From the NCBI GenBank assembly GCA_020064725.1, contig JAGTWJ010000003.1:186001-250000 (forward strand): DNA of 64,000 nucleotides, written 5' to 3'. Position numbers and translations under genes: made by a program. The notes beneath the pieces are model-generated. The model was not told the origin of the DNA. It saw nothing but the letters and a program-made list of their open reading frames with translations, and did not search any database. Below are positions 1-11,457 of this stretch, one piece after another (positions within the stretch are counted from its first letter, which is position 1; the number at the start of each line of letters is the position of its first letter). The DNA comes from Drechslerella dactyloides (taxonomy: Eukaryota; Ascomycota; Orbiliomycetes; Orbiliales; Orbiliaceae).

Positions 1-430
1 AAACGGCCTGTGTACAGTCGAATATCGAAAATGTTAGAATCTACCGTCACTTAAGTAATATCACGAACAAAGCATCAAAGTTGTGGCATGCAAGCTATGA
101 CACTTGTTCAGAAACGGAATGAAGCATACGGTTGCGGCAATAACCAGAGCTAGGCAATAGAAGTCAGTAAAAGCGTCGCAGCAGGCCAGACGCCTTGAAG
201 AATGATGGATTGACTTGTAACATACCATCATCCGCCTGGAATTTATCTGCCAGGCCCGCTCTTGCATAAACTCTGGTGATCATGAAGATCACGATTAACC
301 CCATGAAGATAGTATTGACGATTATGATGAGGTGACTGTAGTTGCTCTCATCGTTGAAATTTATTTTTGAGAGGTCTGGTATCTGATATCCAAAACTCTC
401 TGCTGATATCCCCGTTGTAGTGGCATCCAT
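1..430 (-). CDS. Fungal rhodopsin/PTH11-like integral membrane protein, N-terminal part, runs off left edge
   Basis: The start codon is the ATG at 430. The first exon (430..226) encodes a short polar N-terminus, one hydrophobic segment (IIIVNTIFMGLIVIFMITRV) and the motif ARAGLADKFQADD. This layout, an N-terminal helix followed by a basic/acidic loop ending in DD, is typical of fungal seven-helix proteins of the SAT20/PTH11-like rhodopsin family (integral plasma-membrane proteins, mostly of unknown ligand). Donor GTATGT at 225 and acceptor at 150 give a 76-nt intron. Exon 2 is 149..130 (ALVIAAT), with a further donor GTATGC at 129 and an acceptor CACAG ending at 8, so exon 3 starts at 7 and leaves the window. 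Without this second intron the frame stops at 61, so the gene need not be broken. The family call rests on about 75 residues. Confidence 0.6.
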
Positions 431-3400
431 GATGCTTCGGCCTCGAGCCGTCGGATGTCCAGATGTCGGCTGCTTTAGAGTTGAACTTCCCCTCTTGGGT
501 CACCGCCCAGCCATTGTTGACCCAACTAATCTCCCTCCGAAACTCTGTAGTAGTCTAACAGTCGTGCAATGTCACACCCTTTGACAGTCGTTGTACAGGT
601 GTCTATAAAAGAGTAGCGAGGTCGGAATGAAAACAAGATAGTGTTACGAGCATCGGGCCAGGTAACCCTACAGTTATTATATCTAGGCTAACGCCTCAAA
701 TATAGGCTGGACTAAATAATCAGCCATGCGTGTACGGGAACTACAAATAAGATGTTCTTCAAATATTGATTCGAAAGTGCGAGGACGACTTGGCAAGCAA
801 CAAACATGGAATCGGAACATCCCAGCTTAAGCTTGGGCCTTGAAAGGCATTTAACCAGTCTTATCTTTCAACCGTGAGGAGAAATATACTGAATGGCAAG
901 GCTGCTGGATCGGGATCATGAAATAATCTATAGTTATGGGCGAAAGCGTGGGCGACACCACCTTGCATCATGCTGGCGGCATATCAAGTTTGCTTCGTTT
1001 GAGAATCTGCAAGGGCGTCAAAGAGGAGATGGATATATTCCGGGAATCATATAGCCTGTTTGAGCCTGTTCGTGTATTATATGCCCACAACGGGATGTCC
1101 TCATGCTTCATTTTCTGCCAGTTTCTGGAACCATGGCCTCAACATCAGCTGCCGTGTGCCGTCTTCGAACACAAGCAGGGACGGAAGATGCACTAGCGAA
1201 TCAGGATTCCCTGGTGGCGTTCTTGTCAGCAGAGCATAATGCTGGACGTGTGGGTCCGCGTCCTGAACCGGACATGGGTGTTGCCGAATAGGCCCTTGCG
1301 AGTGGTAGTCAAAATTGTCCTCTCGGCTTAGTCTCGGACCCTCAAGCCAGCGAACAAGGTCAGCCGGAAGAAATAGCAGTTTCATTCGAGAAGCCTTTCT
1401 GGTTCCTACCAATCGCAGATATGGTGAGCCAGCACATCGCGCACCATCGCATCTATCTGAAACAATTGGCGACGCCGGATTATCCCACAGATACTTATGT
1501 TCCCTAAGAGCCTCTCTGTACGTGCAATTCTAGAATATATCGATAGCTGTGAGCCAAAATGTGCTAGAAATAGATTATCGAATAAATATACCCAGACGGC
1601 TCTCAATGTCCTAAGAATATCATCTACATATTGAGATAAATGAGCAAGGCTCAATTTATAAGCCTTCATGCAATTAATTTCTTGGGTTTGATTATCGACT
1701 GATAACAAATGTGCTTAGATCTCGCAAGCTAGAGCCTTACAGGTTCATGGGATTGTGGCCAGCGAGCGCGAAGGATTACATTTTGATGTTAAGGCTAGTC
1801 AAAGATAGATCACACAGACTAATGGTAACTATCACTTAAGGGCCTTATAGCGGACCACGTGCGTATCAACTCCCATGCGTGCATATCAGAGACTGAGGCT
1901 GCTGGATCTTCTTTACATACCACGGCAAGCAGACAAATTCAAATTGGAGAGCCTGGATTGTTTTGTTAGACTGCGCATTGGTCTGGATAGGTGTTTCCCC
2001 TTAAATCATATTTCTCGTAGACAAAAAAGTACTTAAGTGCGCGTATCGCATTTTATATCCTAGATCTATAGATTGGGATAGCTAGGCCACGCTCTTAAGA
2101 ACATGTTGTGCTGTGATTCGGCTGTATCGAATTTAACGGATTGCCACAGTCGTGGGATCGCCAGTACTGACGGGATATTCTAGAAATCAAAAGCGCCAAG
2201 GGTCACGAAAGTGACCCGCAACAGCAGAACAGACCGCAGCAAACTCCTAACAGCACATAAATCCGGACTTCAGTTCGGCTCAGATAAACATATATGCATG
2301 TTGACAGCTCCTGTATCTGTATATATATGGAATGCAAGGCTGGGGCAAATCATTTGCTCCAGGGTAGCCTTATAATTTTAGCGCCTGGCTTCGAGGTTAG
2401 CTCCAAGGGGCATTACCCAATCTTTAAAAATTGATCGGAAGCATGTTCCGGTAGAAGCAGCATGGTTGCCAACAAGAATATATGGGCAACCTTGGCGTTA
2501 CTATCATTTTAGCGTCCTGGTAGGCGAAACCCTGATCGATTGTGCATACAGGCTACATCTTATCTCACATTAATTACTCGGGGATCCAAGTACAGGTACA
2601 ATCATATCATCCAGACCCGGAGTTTTGACGTACGACCGCAAGTGATCGTAGGCCCGGCTGTCTTCGTTGGTCCGTGCGTTCCATTCGAAAAAAGATTCTG
2701 GAACAAATTTAATCCTGGATATTTGGGGTTAACTGGAAATTTAACTCGGCTATTAAACGCGTTCGAACCTACATGTATACATCTAGCCTTTTGACCCGTC
2801 GCAGTTTGGTTTACAAGACAACCTTCTGACATTATCCTGGCTGTTCTTTCTCTTTGAGCGTACGATGTATAGCTAACGCAATACACAGACATGCGTTTCT
2901 AATAGTTAATACTAAAAAGCTATTCCGTAGAGTATCCCTATCCTAGGTTTTGGCCTTATCATTGTGGAATCGGGGTTCGATTGAACTGATATCGACGTAG
3001 CAAGGGTCTTGGGGATATTGAACGGAAAGATTATTTTCGAGAATTGCAAGTGTACTGATCTTTAAGCTTTCTGCTTTGTATGCATATTTACAGAGGATTT
3101 GCCTCAATGGTACCACAAATCTCAGACACGGCGGCTTGAATTGAGCCGCCACAACAGACAACCTTCGATATCTACACTAAATCTGTTCGCCAATGCTGCC
3201 AAGGCTGTGGAAACTATTCCGTTTCGATTCTTACACAAACCCACGGTAAGACGACAGAGATCGTAAGGTTATAGCGAGCCAAACAACGTTAGTTGACACA
3301 GAATATTCGAACCCGGGACTCCAGTGCGCAGGTGCTGAAGTGGTCTAGATCAAGATAGTAACAGGCGGTAACGGGAGCAGATTATCAAACGGGGTACTGG

Positions 3401-3469
3401 GATCCCTGAGTAAACAGGAGACAGTGGCGCAGCAAGTAGGATCATGAGTTCAAGACATGCCAGCCCCTT
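431..3469. other. Intergenic stretch, no supported gene
   Basis: About 3 kb, mostly AT-rich and dense in stops on both strands. A more GC-balanced patch near 940-1530 has overlapping short open frames on both strands (936-1196 plus, 1101-1412 minus), but I see no signal peptide, domain or convincing splice pattern. It may be a decayed gene. A plus-strand TATAAAA at about 604 has no gene downstream. Confidence 0.5.
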
Positions 3470-6400
3470 TCAGGTGGTGAATGGTGTCGATTGTACTTGG
3501 ATGTTGTATACATACAGTCGATTGAATGTGTAGGGCGAATCTGCAAATCTTGGGAACGCATTCGTATCCCGCCAATAGAAAGCGAGACTTATGGTATGAA
3601 TGTTATACCTGGCCGTGAACTTAGTCGTAAAGGAGGATGCCCCAGCTGACGATGTATCCAGCTTTGCGGCAGGGCCATTGTCGCTTGCTGCACTAGCGTA
3701 GAAGTCGTTTTCACCAGTGAGCAGCCCTGAAATCAACACCTGAAAGCCATTGAGTGCATATCCATTCGCACTAACATCGCCTGTTGTGTCAAAGACGTCT
3801 TGTGGCGACCTTTTGTTGTAAAGGAACTTGTACATGACGCGGAGATAATAGATCGAGCCCGGACACATACGAAAATCTTGTCTGAGCCATGCGAACACTG
3901 TTTGATCTCGGCTTGCTTGAACATTAGCTATTATGGGCGAATTGGGGTAATTTGAGGGCATTTGGTCCCAGTAAGCGAATCCTTGGAGAAAGATAGGTTG
4001 AGAGAACCCGGAAGGTTGGGTAAAGTTAGAGAATGGCTGTGCTACGCCGCTGACCATCAGACCACCAGGGGAAACCTGAGTTGGGGGGCACAGCACCGTC
4101 GTCGCAGCCTCGAGGACAGTCGAAGTTGTCGTGCCGGCCTAGCGTGATGGATGAGTGAAAAATCAGTACACTGGATGTCCACGATGTAAGATTTGGGACA
4201 AATGAAGGGGTCCCAAGCCCGTGAGACCCACCGTTGTCGTTGTGGTATATTCTGACTCGAGCTCAACGCGGTATAGCACATTGTCCGTAGCTGTAGTTGT
4301 GATACGCCGAGAAGTGTAGCGGTAGTCTACGTTTACCTTCGTTGTTATATCTGTCGTTGAAATGGTCGAAGTGTAGATATATGTGGTCTCGGTGCCCACA
4401 ATATTGAAAGACGTACTCGCGTAAGAAGTAGTTATGGAAGTATATAAAGTCAAGGTTCCATTCAGCGTAGTCGTTGTATCGGTCAAATAGGTAAATGTGG
4501 TAGGCGAAACTCCAAAATTGTCGAGGATGACACTGAAGAATGCTGAACAGCCTAGTTCAATGATGCTGGGGTCGAAGTCTTGAAGTGCCGTCGGGGTGAG
4601 ATCTTGTTCCTGTGTGATCCGCTCTACAGGAGTGAGATCGCGTCGTCTTAAGGGCTCTGTCGTAAGGAACCTTAACGTTGTAAGCGTAGTAATCCAAGTG
4701 GCTGGGTAATATGTGACGGTGAAGGTTCTGGTGCCAGTGACTGTGGTAGAAAAAGAGGTGGTCGTTCTCCAGACAATGACTCTTGAGGTTACGACGTAGA
4801 AGGAAACGAAGGGTAGTGTGGTTGTTGTCGTTGTCAAAGCGGTAGTTTCGGTTGTGACGGAAGCAACCTCCGTCGAACTGAAGTTAACGATACCGACCGT
4901 GGTTGTGGACTCGGTTGTCTCGGTTGTAACTAACGTAGTCTCAGATTCAACAATTGTAGATGTGGTATAGTAACCCAGTTCTGATGAGCAAAAGTCAAAG
5001 TATCCGCCTTCGATGAACAGATTTCTGGCGAATTCAACCGCGTCGGTTTCGAGGACTTCCAAAGTGACCGGGGTGTTAATGGACTGGGTAGTAGGTATGG
5101 GAGCGACTTGCTGCCGGGCTATGGCGCCGTTGTATAGGGCCTGGTCTCGGTTTAGTCCGTACAGCGCAAATAACCCCGGATTGACGATGAAGCAGTCTGC
5201 AGGTATTGGACAACCAAAGTATATCAGCTGTAGCAAATTGCTCGTGCTGCAAACAACAAACTGCCAGCCGATGAGGATCAATCCGATGTCGGGGTCAGTG
5301 ACAAAAGGCCCCGTGATTGAGCCTTGCGGGATCACATTGTCTGTGTCTGCGGCCATGAGGACAACAGGGCTCCCATAGCAAATTGCACGCTTGTCAGCAT
5401 CGTTGATGGCATTCACGGAGGTGTTGGCATAGATCGTAAAGTTGGCGCCATACAGCAACATGCCGCTATCCGGTGTGAGCTGAAAGGCATTGAAGAAGGT
5501 ATCGTTCGCATTGCCAACCACAAGGCTTAGACTGCCATTGACGTCCAACAGAACCGCTCCCGATTCGTATACCGACAGTACAAATACGGGATATGGGTCA
5601 GTCGGGCTAGTAAAGTCAGCAGCTGCACCGGTATCTGTCTCTGTTGGGACGGTGGTAGGAAGCGAGTCTGTGTCGGTGCTACCAGCTGTTGAGCTGCTCC
5701 CAGTCGAAGTGGCTGGCGAGGAGATACACGTTGGGATATCGGTAAATAGAGCTTTATGTTGTAGTCCAAGCGAATAATACTGGCCGTAGGATGCCGTGGG
5801 CACGCTGGACGCCGCCAGCTCAATTCTTGCACACGCATTGGGAATCGTGTTGCTTTGGGTGTCATAAATGGAGACGATATTGGCTACGCAGTTAGCAAAA
5901 CTGTAGGTAGAGCCACTAGTACTAAGCTTGAGCATGCGCTGAACGAGCAAAAATCTGCCATAGGATGTGCCAGTGTTTTGTCTGGATGATAGAAGTGTAG
6001 TATCCGCCGAAACGTCGGCTCGTTTGTGGAGTTTAGTTTGCGAGGAGCAGAAGCCGAGACCATAGATAGTATTGACATCCCGTACTGAAAGGACGTCGCC
6101 GAAGTCAGCAAAGAGGTTGAAGCTAGAGCCATAGGATGTCAGAGTTCCATCGGAATTGAGAGTGAAAGCCGGGGTCAGTCTTGTGGGCGGATTCCTGAGA
6201 ATCATATCCCCCGCCGAGTTGATGTCTACAGCCCCGGTATTTGAGACCACCAAGACGAAGAGGTCTGAAGGAGTTGGAATCTCTGATGAAGTGGTCGATC
6301 TTGTGGTGCTCGCAACTGTTGTGGCAGCCGTGGTTGCGGAGCCTGAGCTTGAGCTTGAGCTTGGGTTTGTACTGGAAGGGCTGTCCATGGAGGAGAAACT

Positions 6401-6607
6401 GAAAGGATTCCATGTTGCAAGAAGATTTGTGCAAAAGTCCAGACAAGTAATATTGCAATATTGGCGCTCTTGGAGAGTAATAGTCGGTATGAAGGTCGAT
6501 GTTTCAACAGCTGTGATGACGATGGTGCTGGTAACGGCGGCTGAACCCCGAGCCTGAGCGAGCTGGGCTGTAGCATACAAGCCAGCGAGGAAGATTGCAA
6601 ATACCAT
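3470..6607 (-). CDS. Large secreted Ser/Thr-rich cell-surface (adhesin-like) protein
   Basis: Two exons, 6607..4232 and 4138..3470, joined across a 93-nt intron (donor GTGGGT at 4231, phase 0), give about 1014 residues. The N-terminus is a signal peptide (hydrophobic MVFAIFLAGLYATAQ, then AQARG). A Cys-containing segment (CNITCLDFC, about 51-59) is followed by a Ser/Thr/Pro linker. Two related globular segments lie at about 115-190 and 340-420, each with a VFVLSV-type strand, a GAV turn and a YGxxFxxxA motif. A long Thr/Ser/Val-rich stalk (about 560-800) probably carries O-glycans. The C-terminal ~200 residues (ending PFTT) form a separate aromatic-rich, Cys-poor domain that may be a jelly-roll. 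No GPI signal is seen at the end. The protein is presumably exported to the wall or medium. Ligand and function are unknown. Confidence 0.8.
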
Positions 6608-7909
6608 AATTGTAGGGGTGAGAGCGCTAGCCCGGTGGATGCAAATGTAGCTGCTGGGTCATTATTCAAGTCTTCGACGACGAGCATGAAGATGATGGAC
6701 CTATGTGGCCATCTCGAAAGCGACGCTCCCGCATGTTCTTGGATGCATGTAATCGGTTATCATTATTATGACGACGGCTACGAGGAAGTTTGATTGGCCG
6801 GCGAGAGGTGCAGATTGCGTCGTAGAGGCAGCAGATCTCGGCGCTAATATATATGCATCTTATAAAGTATTCCACCTCGTACACCCGAATCTGCGGGCAG
6901 GGCAGCCTGGTAGACGTCTGAGGCTCTTTAAGACTGTGACATGTCTGCCGCGCGCGGGCCGCAGGCTTGGTTGACCGGTTGGATCTTGGTGAATCGCGTT
7001 TTCTACAGGCAAGTCTGAATTGCAGTCGCGGCTGTTCTCCCACAGCCTTCGAGAGGAGCCCAGTTCATTCGCGGCGCAATGGATCGATCTCGGAGTGACT
7101 AGTGAGATGCCTGATCAGCCTTTGACATCGACGTGTGGTATTTTGACCCCGCTTTTCGTTGCCGCCGCCGCCCTAACCGGCAACCAGTAATGGAGTCCCC
7201 AAGTATCGAGGTACCGGTATGTATCCGGGCTAGGCCGGACTCGGTCGTATCTCGTTTGCGACGGCCGGGGCTTTTTGGCGCTGTCGAAGTCCTCCGCGTT
7301 CTATTGCCCGCTATTAAGCCTTGATGGGTGCCGGGGGCTGAGTCGGAGCCGTCGGTCGGCGCCATGTCCGCCCGACTCGCCTACTTAGTCAGCTGCTGGG
7401 CCTGAAGCGTCGAGAGGCTAACCACTGGACAGCGCTCAAACGCGAGCGAGGCTGGGTCCAATGCAGTGGAAGCCTTCTCCGTCGCTCGACCGTACATATG
7501 CTTTTGGTGATTACGTACGTTCGCAAGTTTGTGCATACAGGCGTGCGTGGCCTGGCGTGCCAGAGTTTTGGTAGCGTGGCATATGCGATCGTGAAGGGAT
7601 AAATAGACAGGCGAGGAACTGGCTCGATTCGAAGTTCCCAGACTCAATCCAAGCTCACAAGCTTTCAACAACATTCCTCTTGTTTCCCCATTCAGCGGTT
7701 GGTTCCACTGAACGCGCCACACCGTTGTACCACCAATACAATCCCACACACTCCACAACTATTTTATACCGTCGGGTTGGCCGAATTCATTTTATCGACG
7801 CTTCAACTTCTGTAGGATCTTACTACAAACCTTCCAGCGGTGAAAGAATTGGATCCACAAAATCCCACGCTGCTTGAACGCATCGATTGCCGAGACTCAG
7901 AAATTTACA
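6608..7909. other. Intergenic region between divergent genes
   Basis: This stretch separates the minus-strand surface-protein gene from the plus-strand gene starting at 7910, so it should hold both promoters. A TATA-like GATAAATAG lies at 7598-7606, about 300 bp before the rightward start. No further gene is supported. Confidence 0.5.
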
Positions 7910-8746
7910 ATGTACGGTCGCCGTCGCCAGCAACGCGGCCTCGTTGCCGCAGCTATTCTTCAAGGCATCCACGAATACAATCAAAGGCCCCGAGCACGGA
8001 CAGGGCAGGCTGATGCCACCGCTTCATCTCTGCATCCTCGTCCAGGCTCCTTTCAGGAGCCCATGATTCAAGGCGTCGCATACATAGCACCCCATTACGC
8101 CGAGCCGGTGGATCCCAATCCGCCCGCTTACGAAGAAGTTGTCACCAATGGACAAGCCTCCTCTGTACAGCAGCCAGAACATCCATCGAACATCGTGGAC
8201 GAGAAGCAGAACATGTACAAACTGCGGACCGCGGAGCAGGTTCCTCCACACGAGCAAGTCGGATATCAGCCGAACACCGGCCTCGACTATGTTCCGCGAT
8301 CGGTTCCCGCGCCCCCCATCGAATCGCTCCAGTCGCCGATATACACACCTGTTTCTTCTTCGTATTCGAGCCACTCGCGCGACGAGGGTGTGAGCGCCTC
8401 CCACGATCGCGATCGTTCCTCCGAAAACTCAAGCGACGCCCTTAAACACCTTCTTGCAGCCATCTCACTATATTTCGACACCCAGATAAGACTCCATGGC
8501 CGTGATAACGGAAGAACACGCCGCTTAGAGGCTAAGAAGGCAAAAAAGCTCGCAAAAGCTGAACGGAAGTACAAGGAGCACCTTGCCAAGGGCAAAGACT
8601 CCAAATACGACCAGAAGATGACCAGGAGGGCTGATAAGATGGAGAGATGGACTGAGTGGATGCTTCAAAAGTCGGCTGACCGCTGCGAGCACAGGAGGCG
8701 AGAGTGTCGTTGCTGCCAGCGCCGTGCTAGGAGGCACTCAGAATAG
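7910..8746 (+). CDS. PPxY-motif protein with basic C-terminus, function unknown
   Basis: Single exon, 278 residues, starting at the first in-frame ATG (7910); the frame is open a little further upstream but only through a TTG. No signal peptide or membrane segment. A PPAYEEV sequence (residues 71-77) is a PY motif, the ligand class for WW domains such as those of Rsp5/Nedd4-type ubiquitin ligases. The middle is polar, Ser/Pro-rich and probably disordered. From about residue 180 a helix (LKHLLAAISLYFDTQI) leads into a very Lys/Arg-rich, probably coiled region ending in a Cys/Arg cluster (CEHRRRECRCCQRRARR). The PY motif suggests ubiquitin-linked trafficking or turnover, but that is inference. 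I do not recognise the family. Confidence 0.7.
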   Translation: MYGRRRQQRGLVAAAILQGIHEYNQRPRARTGQADATASSLHPRPGSFQEPMIQGVAYIAPHYAEPVDPNPPAYEEVVTNGQASSVQQPEHPSNIVDEKQNMYKLRTAEQVPPHEQVGYQPNTGLDYVPRSVPAPPIESLQSPIYTPVSSSYSSHSRDEGVSASHDRDRSSENSSDALKHLLAAISLYFDTQIRLHGRDNGRTRRLEAKKAKKLAKAERKYKEHLAKGKDSKYDQKMTRRADKMERWTEWMLQKSADRCEHRRRECRCCQRRARRHSE

Positions 8747-9069
8747 TCCTCACACTGCATGACATGGGATGAGAATATGAAATTGAAGTGAAGGGAATGA
8801 TTTGGCGTGGAATTACCGTTAGGGTTTTGGCGCTTTTCGGGTGCTATGGCTGAAATTATTGTGTTCACAGTCTGGTTTCTTGTTGTCTTCGGCGTCGGGG
8901 CCTTGGTTCACTCATGTTGGTCCTGCTATTTCCTCTTGTAAATATTTAAGGGCAGATTGTCATATCTCACCTTCAAAATTGGTCCTCGCTATCTAATCAG
9001 TTATCTAAACATTTGGGCGTGGTATCTAGCGTGCAGCTCATCATATACATGAAAGTCTAGTGCAAAACA
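8747..9069. other. Convergent intergenic region
   Basis: Short 3'-3' gap between the PPxY gene and the F-box gene. It should hold both 3' ends. No other feature seen. Confidence 0.5.
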
Positions 9070-11457
9070 TCAATCGTACCGCATGATGACCAGCGTGCCA
9101 CCCCTGCGTCCGCCATACAAATGGCCGCCATCTTGTCCCGGTATTAAGGAAGTATTGACAACATAAGCAAAAAACCTTCCGTTCTCCCCAACTTTGACAT
9201 GATGTATGTCGCCTGTTGGCAGAGCCTCCGTCCCGTTCGACGATAGCTCACTCAGTTCTGGCGTTTTCGAGCTCCCTACCGAGAACAAGCCTAATATCCC
9301 ACTGCTTCGTTTTTCAGCTGGTCGCGGATATGGCCTATCGCACCTAACCTCTTTATTCCAGTCTACCCGGACCACATCTCGTTTCCCATCTGTCCTCTGC
9401 ACGGCGACCACTCCGTCGTTTGTCATCCTCACGCTAAATCCGTTCTTTGTCGCCGGCCACGCTAGTGCGAAGTATTCGTCCCGTTGCGCCACTGCTGCTT
9501 CCTTGGTGATTGCCAACCATCCTGGCTTCATCATGTGCGTGTCTCTTTTCGCAAAGCACATCTTAGGCATATCCAACGAAAAGATCATGTGACCCTCCGA
9601 GAGTTCTGGCGTCAAGCCGTCCCAACCGCTGTCCATGGAGTCCGAAGGCAGCTCCATAATCCTGGACGGAAAGATACCCTGGGCGTTCTCCATTAATGCG
9701 GTAAATCTCCTTATCTTGTTTCTGGAGCTAGACTCGGCGAAGTTTGCAGTGCTGATACTGAGCCGCTCGTTCAGCTTGTCCGGTGTGTAGAACTCGACGC
9801 CGTTCCGAGTTACTGGAATTTCCCACGCTACCAAAAATTGCGGTTGCTGCCACGGCGGAACTTCCTTGGTATAGTGAAACATAGGGCCAGCGACTCTTCT
9901 CTCGACGACATGGTTGAACGCCCGGACGACTGTGAACATTTCATAATCATCCGCCCCGCCTCCGAACGACTTCCCGGGAAGATAGCTCTTCCATATTCTT
10001 GGGATACTGGGGCCAATGATCTTTCGTTCTCCTGTGCGTTTCGGAGAGTTGTCCGATCGATTGAACTCCTCCTGGTGCTTGACCGGCGGTGAGGATGTAT
10101 CCTCCCATGGCCAATCATGCTCCCGAGCGCAGTTCGGAAGGAATATGTCCATTTGCCTTTGCCTCCACCAGTAGCTTCTTGCAACTGTCGGACCGCTAAA
10201 GCGACTCACATTATCGATATTATACGCCGTGACACCCGCGCCGGTAATGATGAATACCAGCTCTCCGGCTCTGTCCGGCTGTATATGAATATCCAGGTTG
10301 TAGGCGTTGTTGGAGTTATGACCGCGACCGTTGCACTGAAAGTCGACCAGACCTAACGAGTCAAGGCGCATTGAAATTACTGGTGGAAGGTACTCCGGAA
10401 GCGACCAGGTCTTTCTCAGGCCTGCTTCGGTTGGTGTGCCGTGCAACGCGCATACAGTCCCCATGTCTTCTCTGGCATAGCGGAGGAATATAAACTCTTG
10501 CTTTGAGGTGTTGATGCCGGCGATGTAATGCTTGTTCAACACGTACTCTGACCACGGCCAGAAATTTTTCGGCGTAGTAAAGGCCGCAACTGGTTGACCG
10601 AGGGTATCAGGGGCAACAGAGATGACTACCCCGAGGTTCACCTTGCGGTTGATGACATCATGCCAGGGCGTGCTAAATTGGTGATTGGAAGACTCTTCAA
10701 AACCCTCATTCGCCTCAGCGTACCCCCAGGACAACTCCACTAGTGCCACCTCCCCGCCAAAGTCGTCGTGCACGTTGATGTCGAATCGTTGCATTCTCAT
10801 TCCTGCTACTTTCGCTTTGGCGCCACCCAGCGACAAGCGCCTTAAGGCTCGGCCCGCGATCGCCTTCCCTTTCCCCTTCTCTTTTACGTCATTTCCACTG
10901 CCAATCGCTGCCTTGCCACCACCCCGATTATACGCCGCCAAGCTCTGCGTAGTAAACTCCAACGACTCAGCGAGTAGTAGAACTGCCGACTTTGATGCGT
11001 CTGAGAGATGCTGGAAAGCGAGGTCCCCGCCTGTCGTACGATATATGACGACGCCCTCTCTGCCTGCATCTCCAGCTATTCCGGCCGTTGAACTGACGCC
11101 TCCCAGGCTATCTTCGTATCTTGTGGTTGTGAATACATGTGACTTTGTAAAGTAAGGCGCATCGTTCTCGCTCAATCTGACACCGTCAACCACCACTGCT
11201 TTCGTCGGGTGGCCATTTGCTGTCCTACCCTGCGGGATACAGTATCTGTCGAACTCAAGACGGGCAGCGGACGGCGACTCTGGAGAAAAACCGTGGTATA
11301 CAAGATATGATCGGCAGATTACGGGAGAAGTGAATATAGTGTATGCTGCTTCCGAGACGGTGCGCAACTTGAGAATATCAGACGGTGAAAGGTGGCATAC
11401 AATAAGCGCATGTATGTCAAGAGGAAGAGCGAGGAAATTATTGGCTTGGTCGGACAT
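9070..11457 (-). CDS. F-box domain protein
   Basis: Single exon of 795 residues with ATG at 11457. Residues about 9-50 (LALPLDIHALIVCHLSPSDI, then LKLRTVSEAAYTIFTSPVI) match the F-box pattern LPxDI...I...L...DLL.LR.VS, the helix bundle that binds Skp1 in SCF ubiquitin ligases. The rest has no recognisable WD40 or LRR repeats. It is a long, mixed beta-rich region with several Trp-containing segments, resembling fungal F-box proteins whose substrate-binding part is undefined. A short Gly/Lys-rich linker occurs near residues 175-200. The role as substrate receptor is inferred from the family; the substrate is unknown. The gene is intronless, unlike most genes here. Confidence 0.85.
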   Translation of the reverse strand: MSDQANNFLALPLDIHALIVCHLSPSDILKLRTVSEAAYTIFTSPVICRSYLVYHGFSPESPSAARLEFDRYCIPQGRTANGHPTKAVVVDGVRLSENDAPYFTKSHVFTTTRYEDSLGGVSSTAGIAGDAGREGVVIYRTTGGDLAFQHLSDASKSAVLLLAESLEFTTQSLAAYNRGGGKAAIGSGNDVKEKGKGKAIAGRALRRLSLGGAKAKVAGMRMQRFDINVHDDFGGEVALVELSWGYAEANEGFEESSNHQFSTPWHDVINRKVNLGVVISVAPDTLGQPVAAFTTPKNFWPWSEYVLNKHYIAGINTSKQEFIFLRYAREDMGTVCALHGTPTEAGLRKTWSLPEYLPPVISMRLDSLGLVDFQCNGRGHNSNNAYNLDIHIQPDRAGELVFIITGAGVTAYNIDNVSRFSGPTVARSYWWRQRQMDIFLPNCAREHDWPWEDTSSPPVKHQEEFNRSDNSPKRTGERKIIGPSIPRIWKSYLPGKSFGGGADDYEMFTVVRAFNHVVERRVAGPMFHYTKEVPPWQQPQFLVAWEIPVTRNGVEFYTPDKLNERLSISTANFAESSSRNKIRRFTALMENAQGIFPSRIMELPSDSMDSGWDGLTPELSEGHMIFSLDMPKMCFAKRDTHMMKPGWLAITKEAAVAQRDEYFALAWPATKNGFSVRMTNDGVVAVQRTDGKRDVVRVDWNKEVRCDRPYPRPAEKRSSGILGLFSVGSSKTPELSELSSNGTEALPTGDIHHVKVGENGRFFAYVVNTSLIPGQDGGHLYGGRRGGTLVIMRYD

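Noticed and set aside
61..267. Premature stop suggesting a pseudogene at the left edge
   Set aside because: A second intron (donor 129, acceptor 8) removes the stop; the gene may be intact outside the window.
1101..1412. Possible gene remnant on the minus strand (LVFEDGTRQLMLRPWF)
   Set aside because: Starts at a non-ATG in a poor context, no family recognised, and overlapping frames on the plus strand are equally long.
3290..3375. tRNA-like sequence (GGGTTCGAAT on the minus strand, GCTGAAGTGGTCTA on the plus strand)
   Set aside because: The two box-like motifs are on opposite strands and the T-stem does not pair, so no cloverleaf forms.
10685..11155. 156-codon plus-strand frame
   Set aside because: Antisense to the F-box gene and without features.
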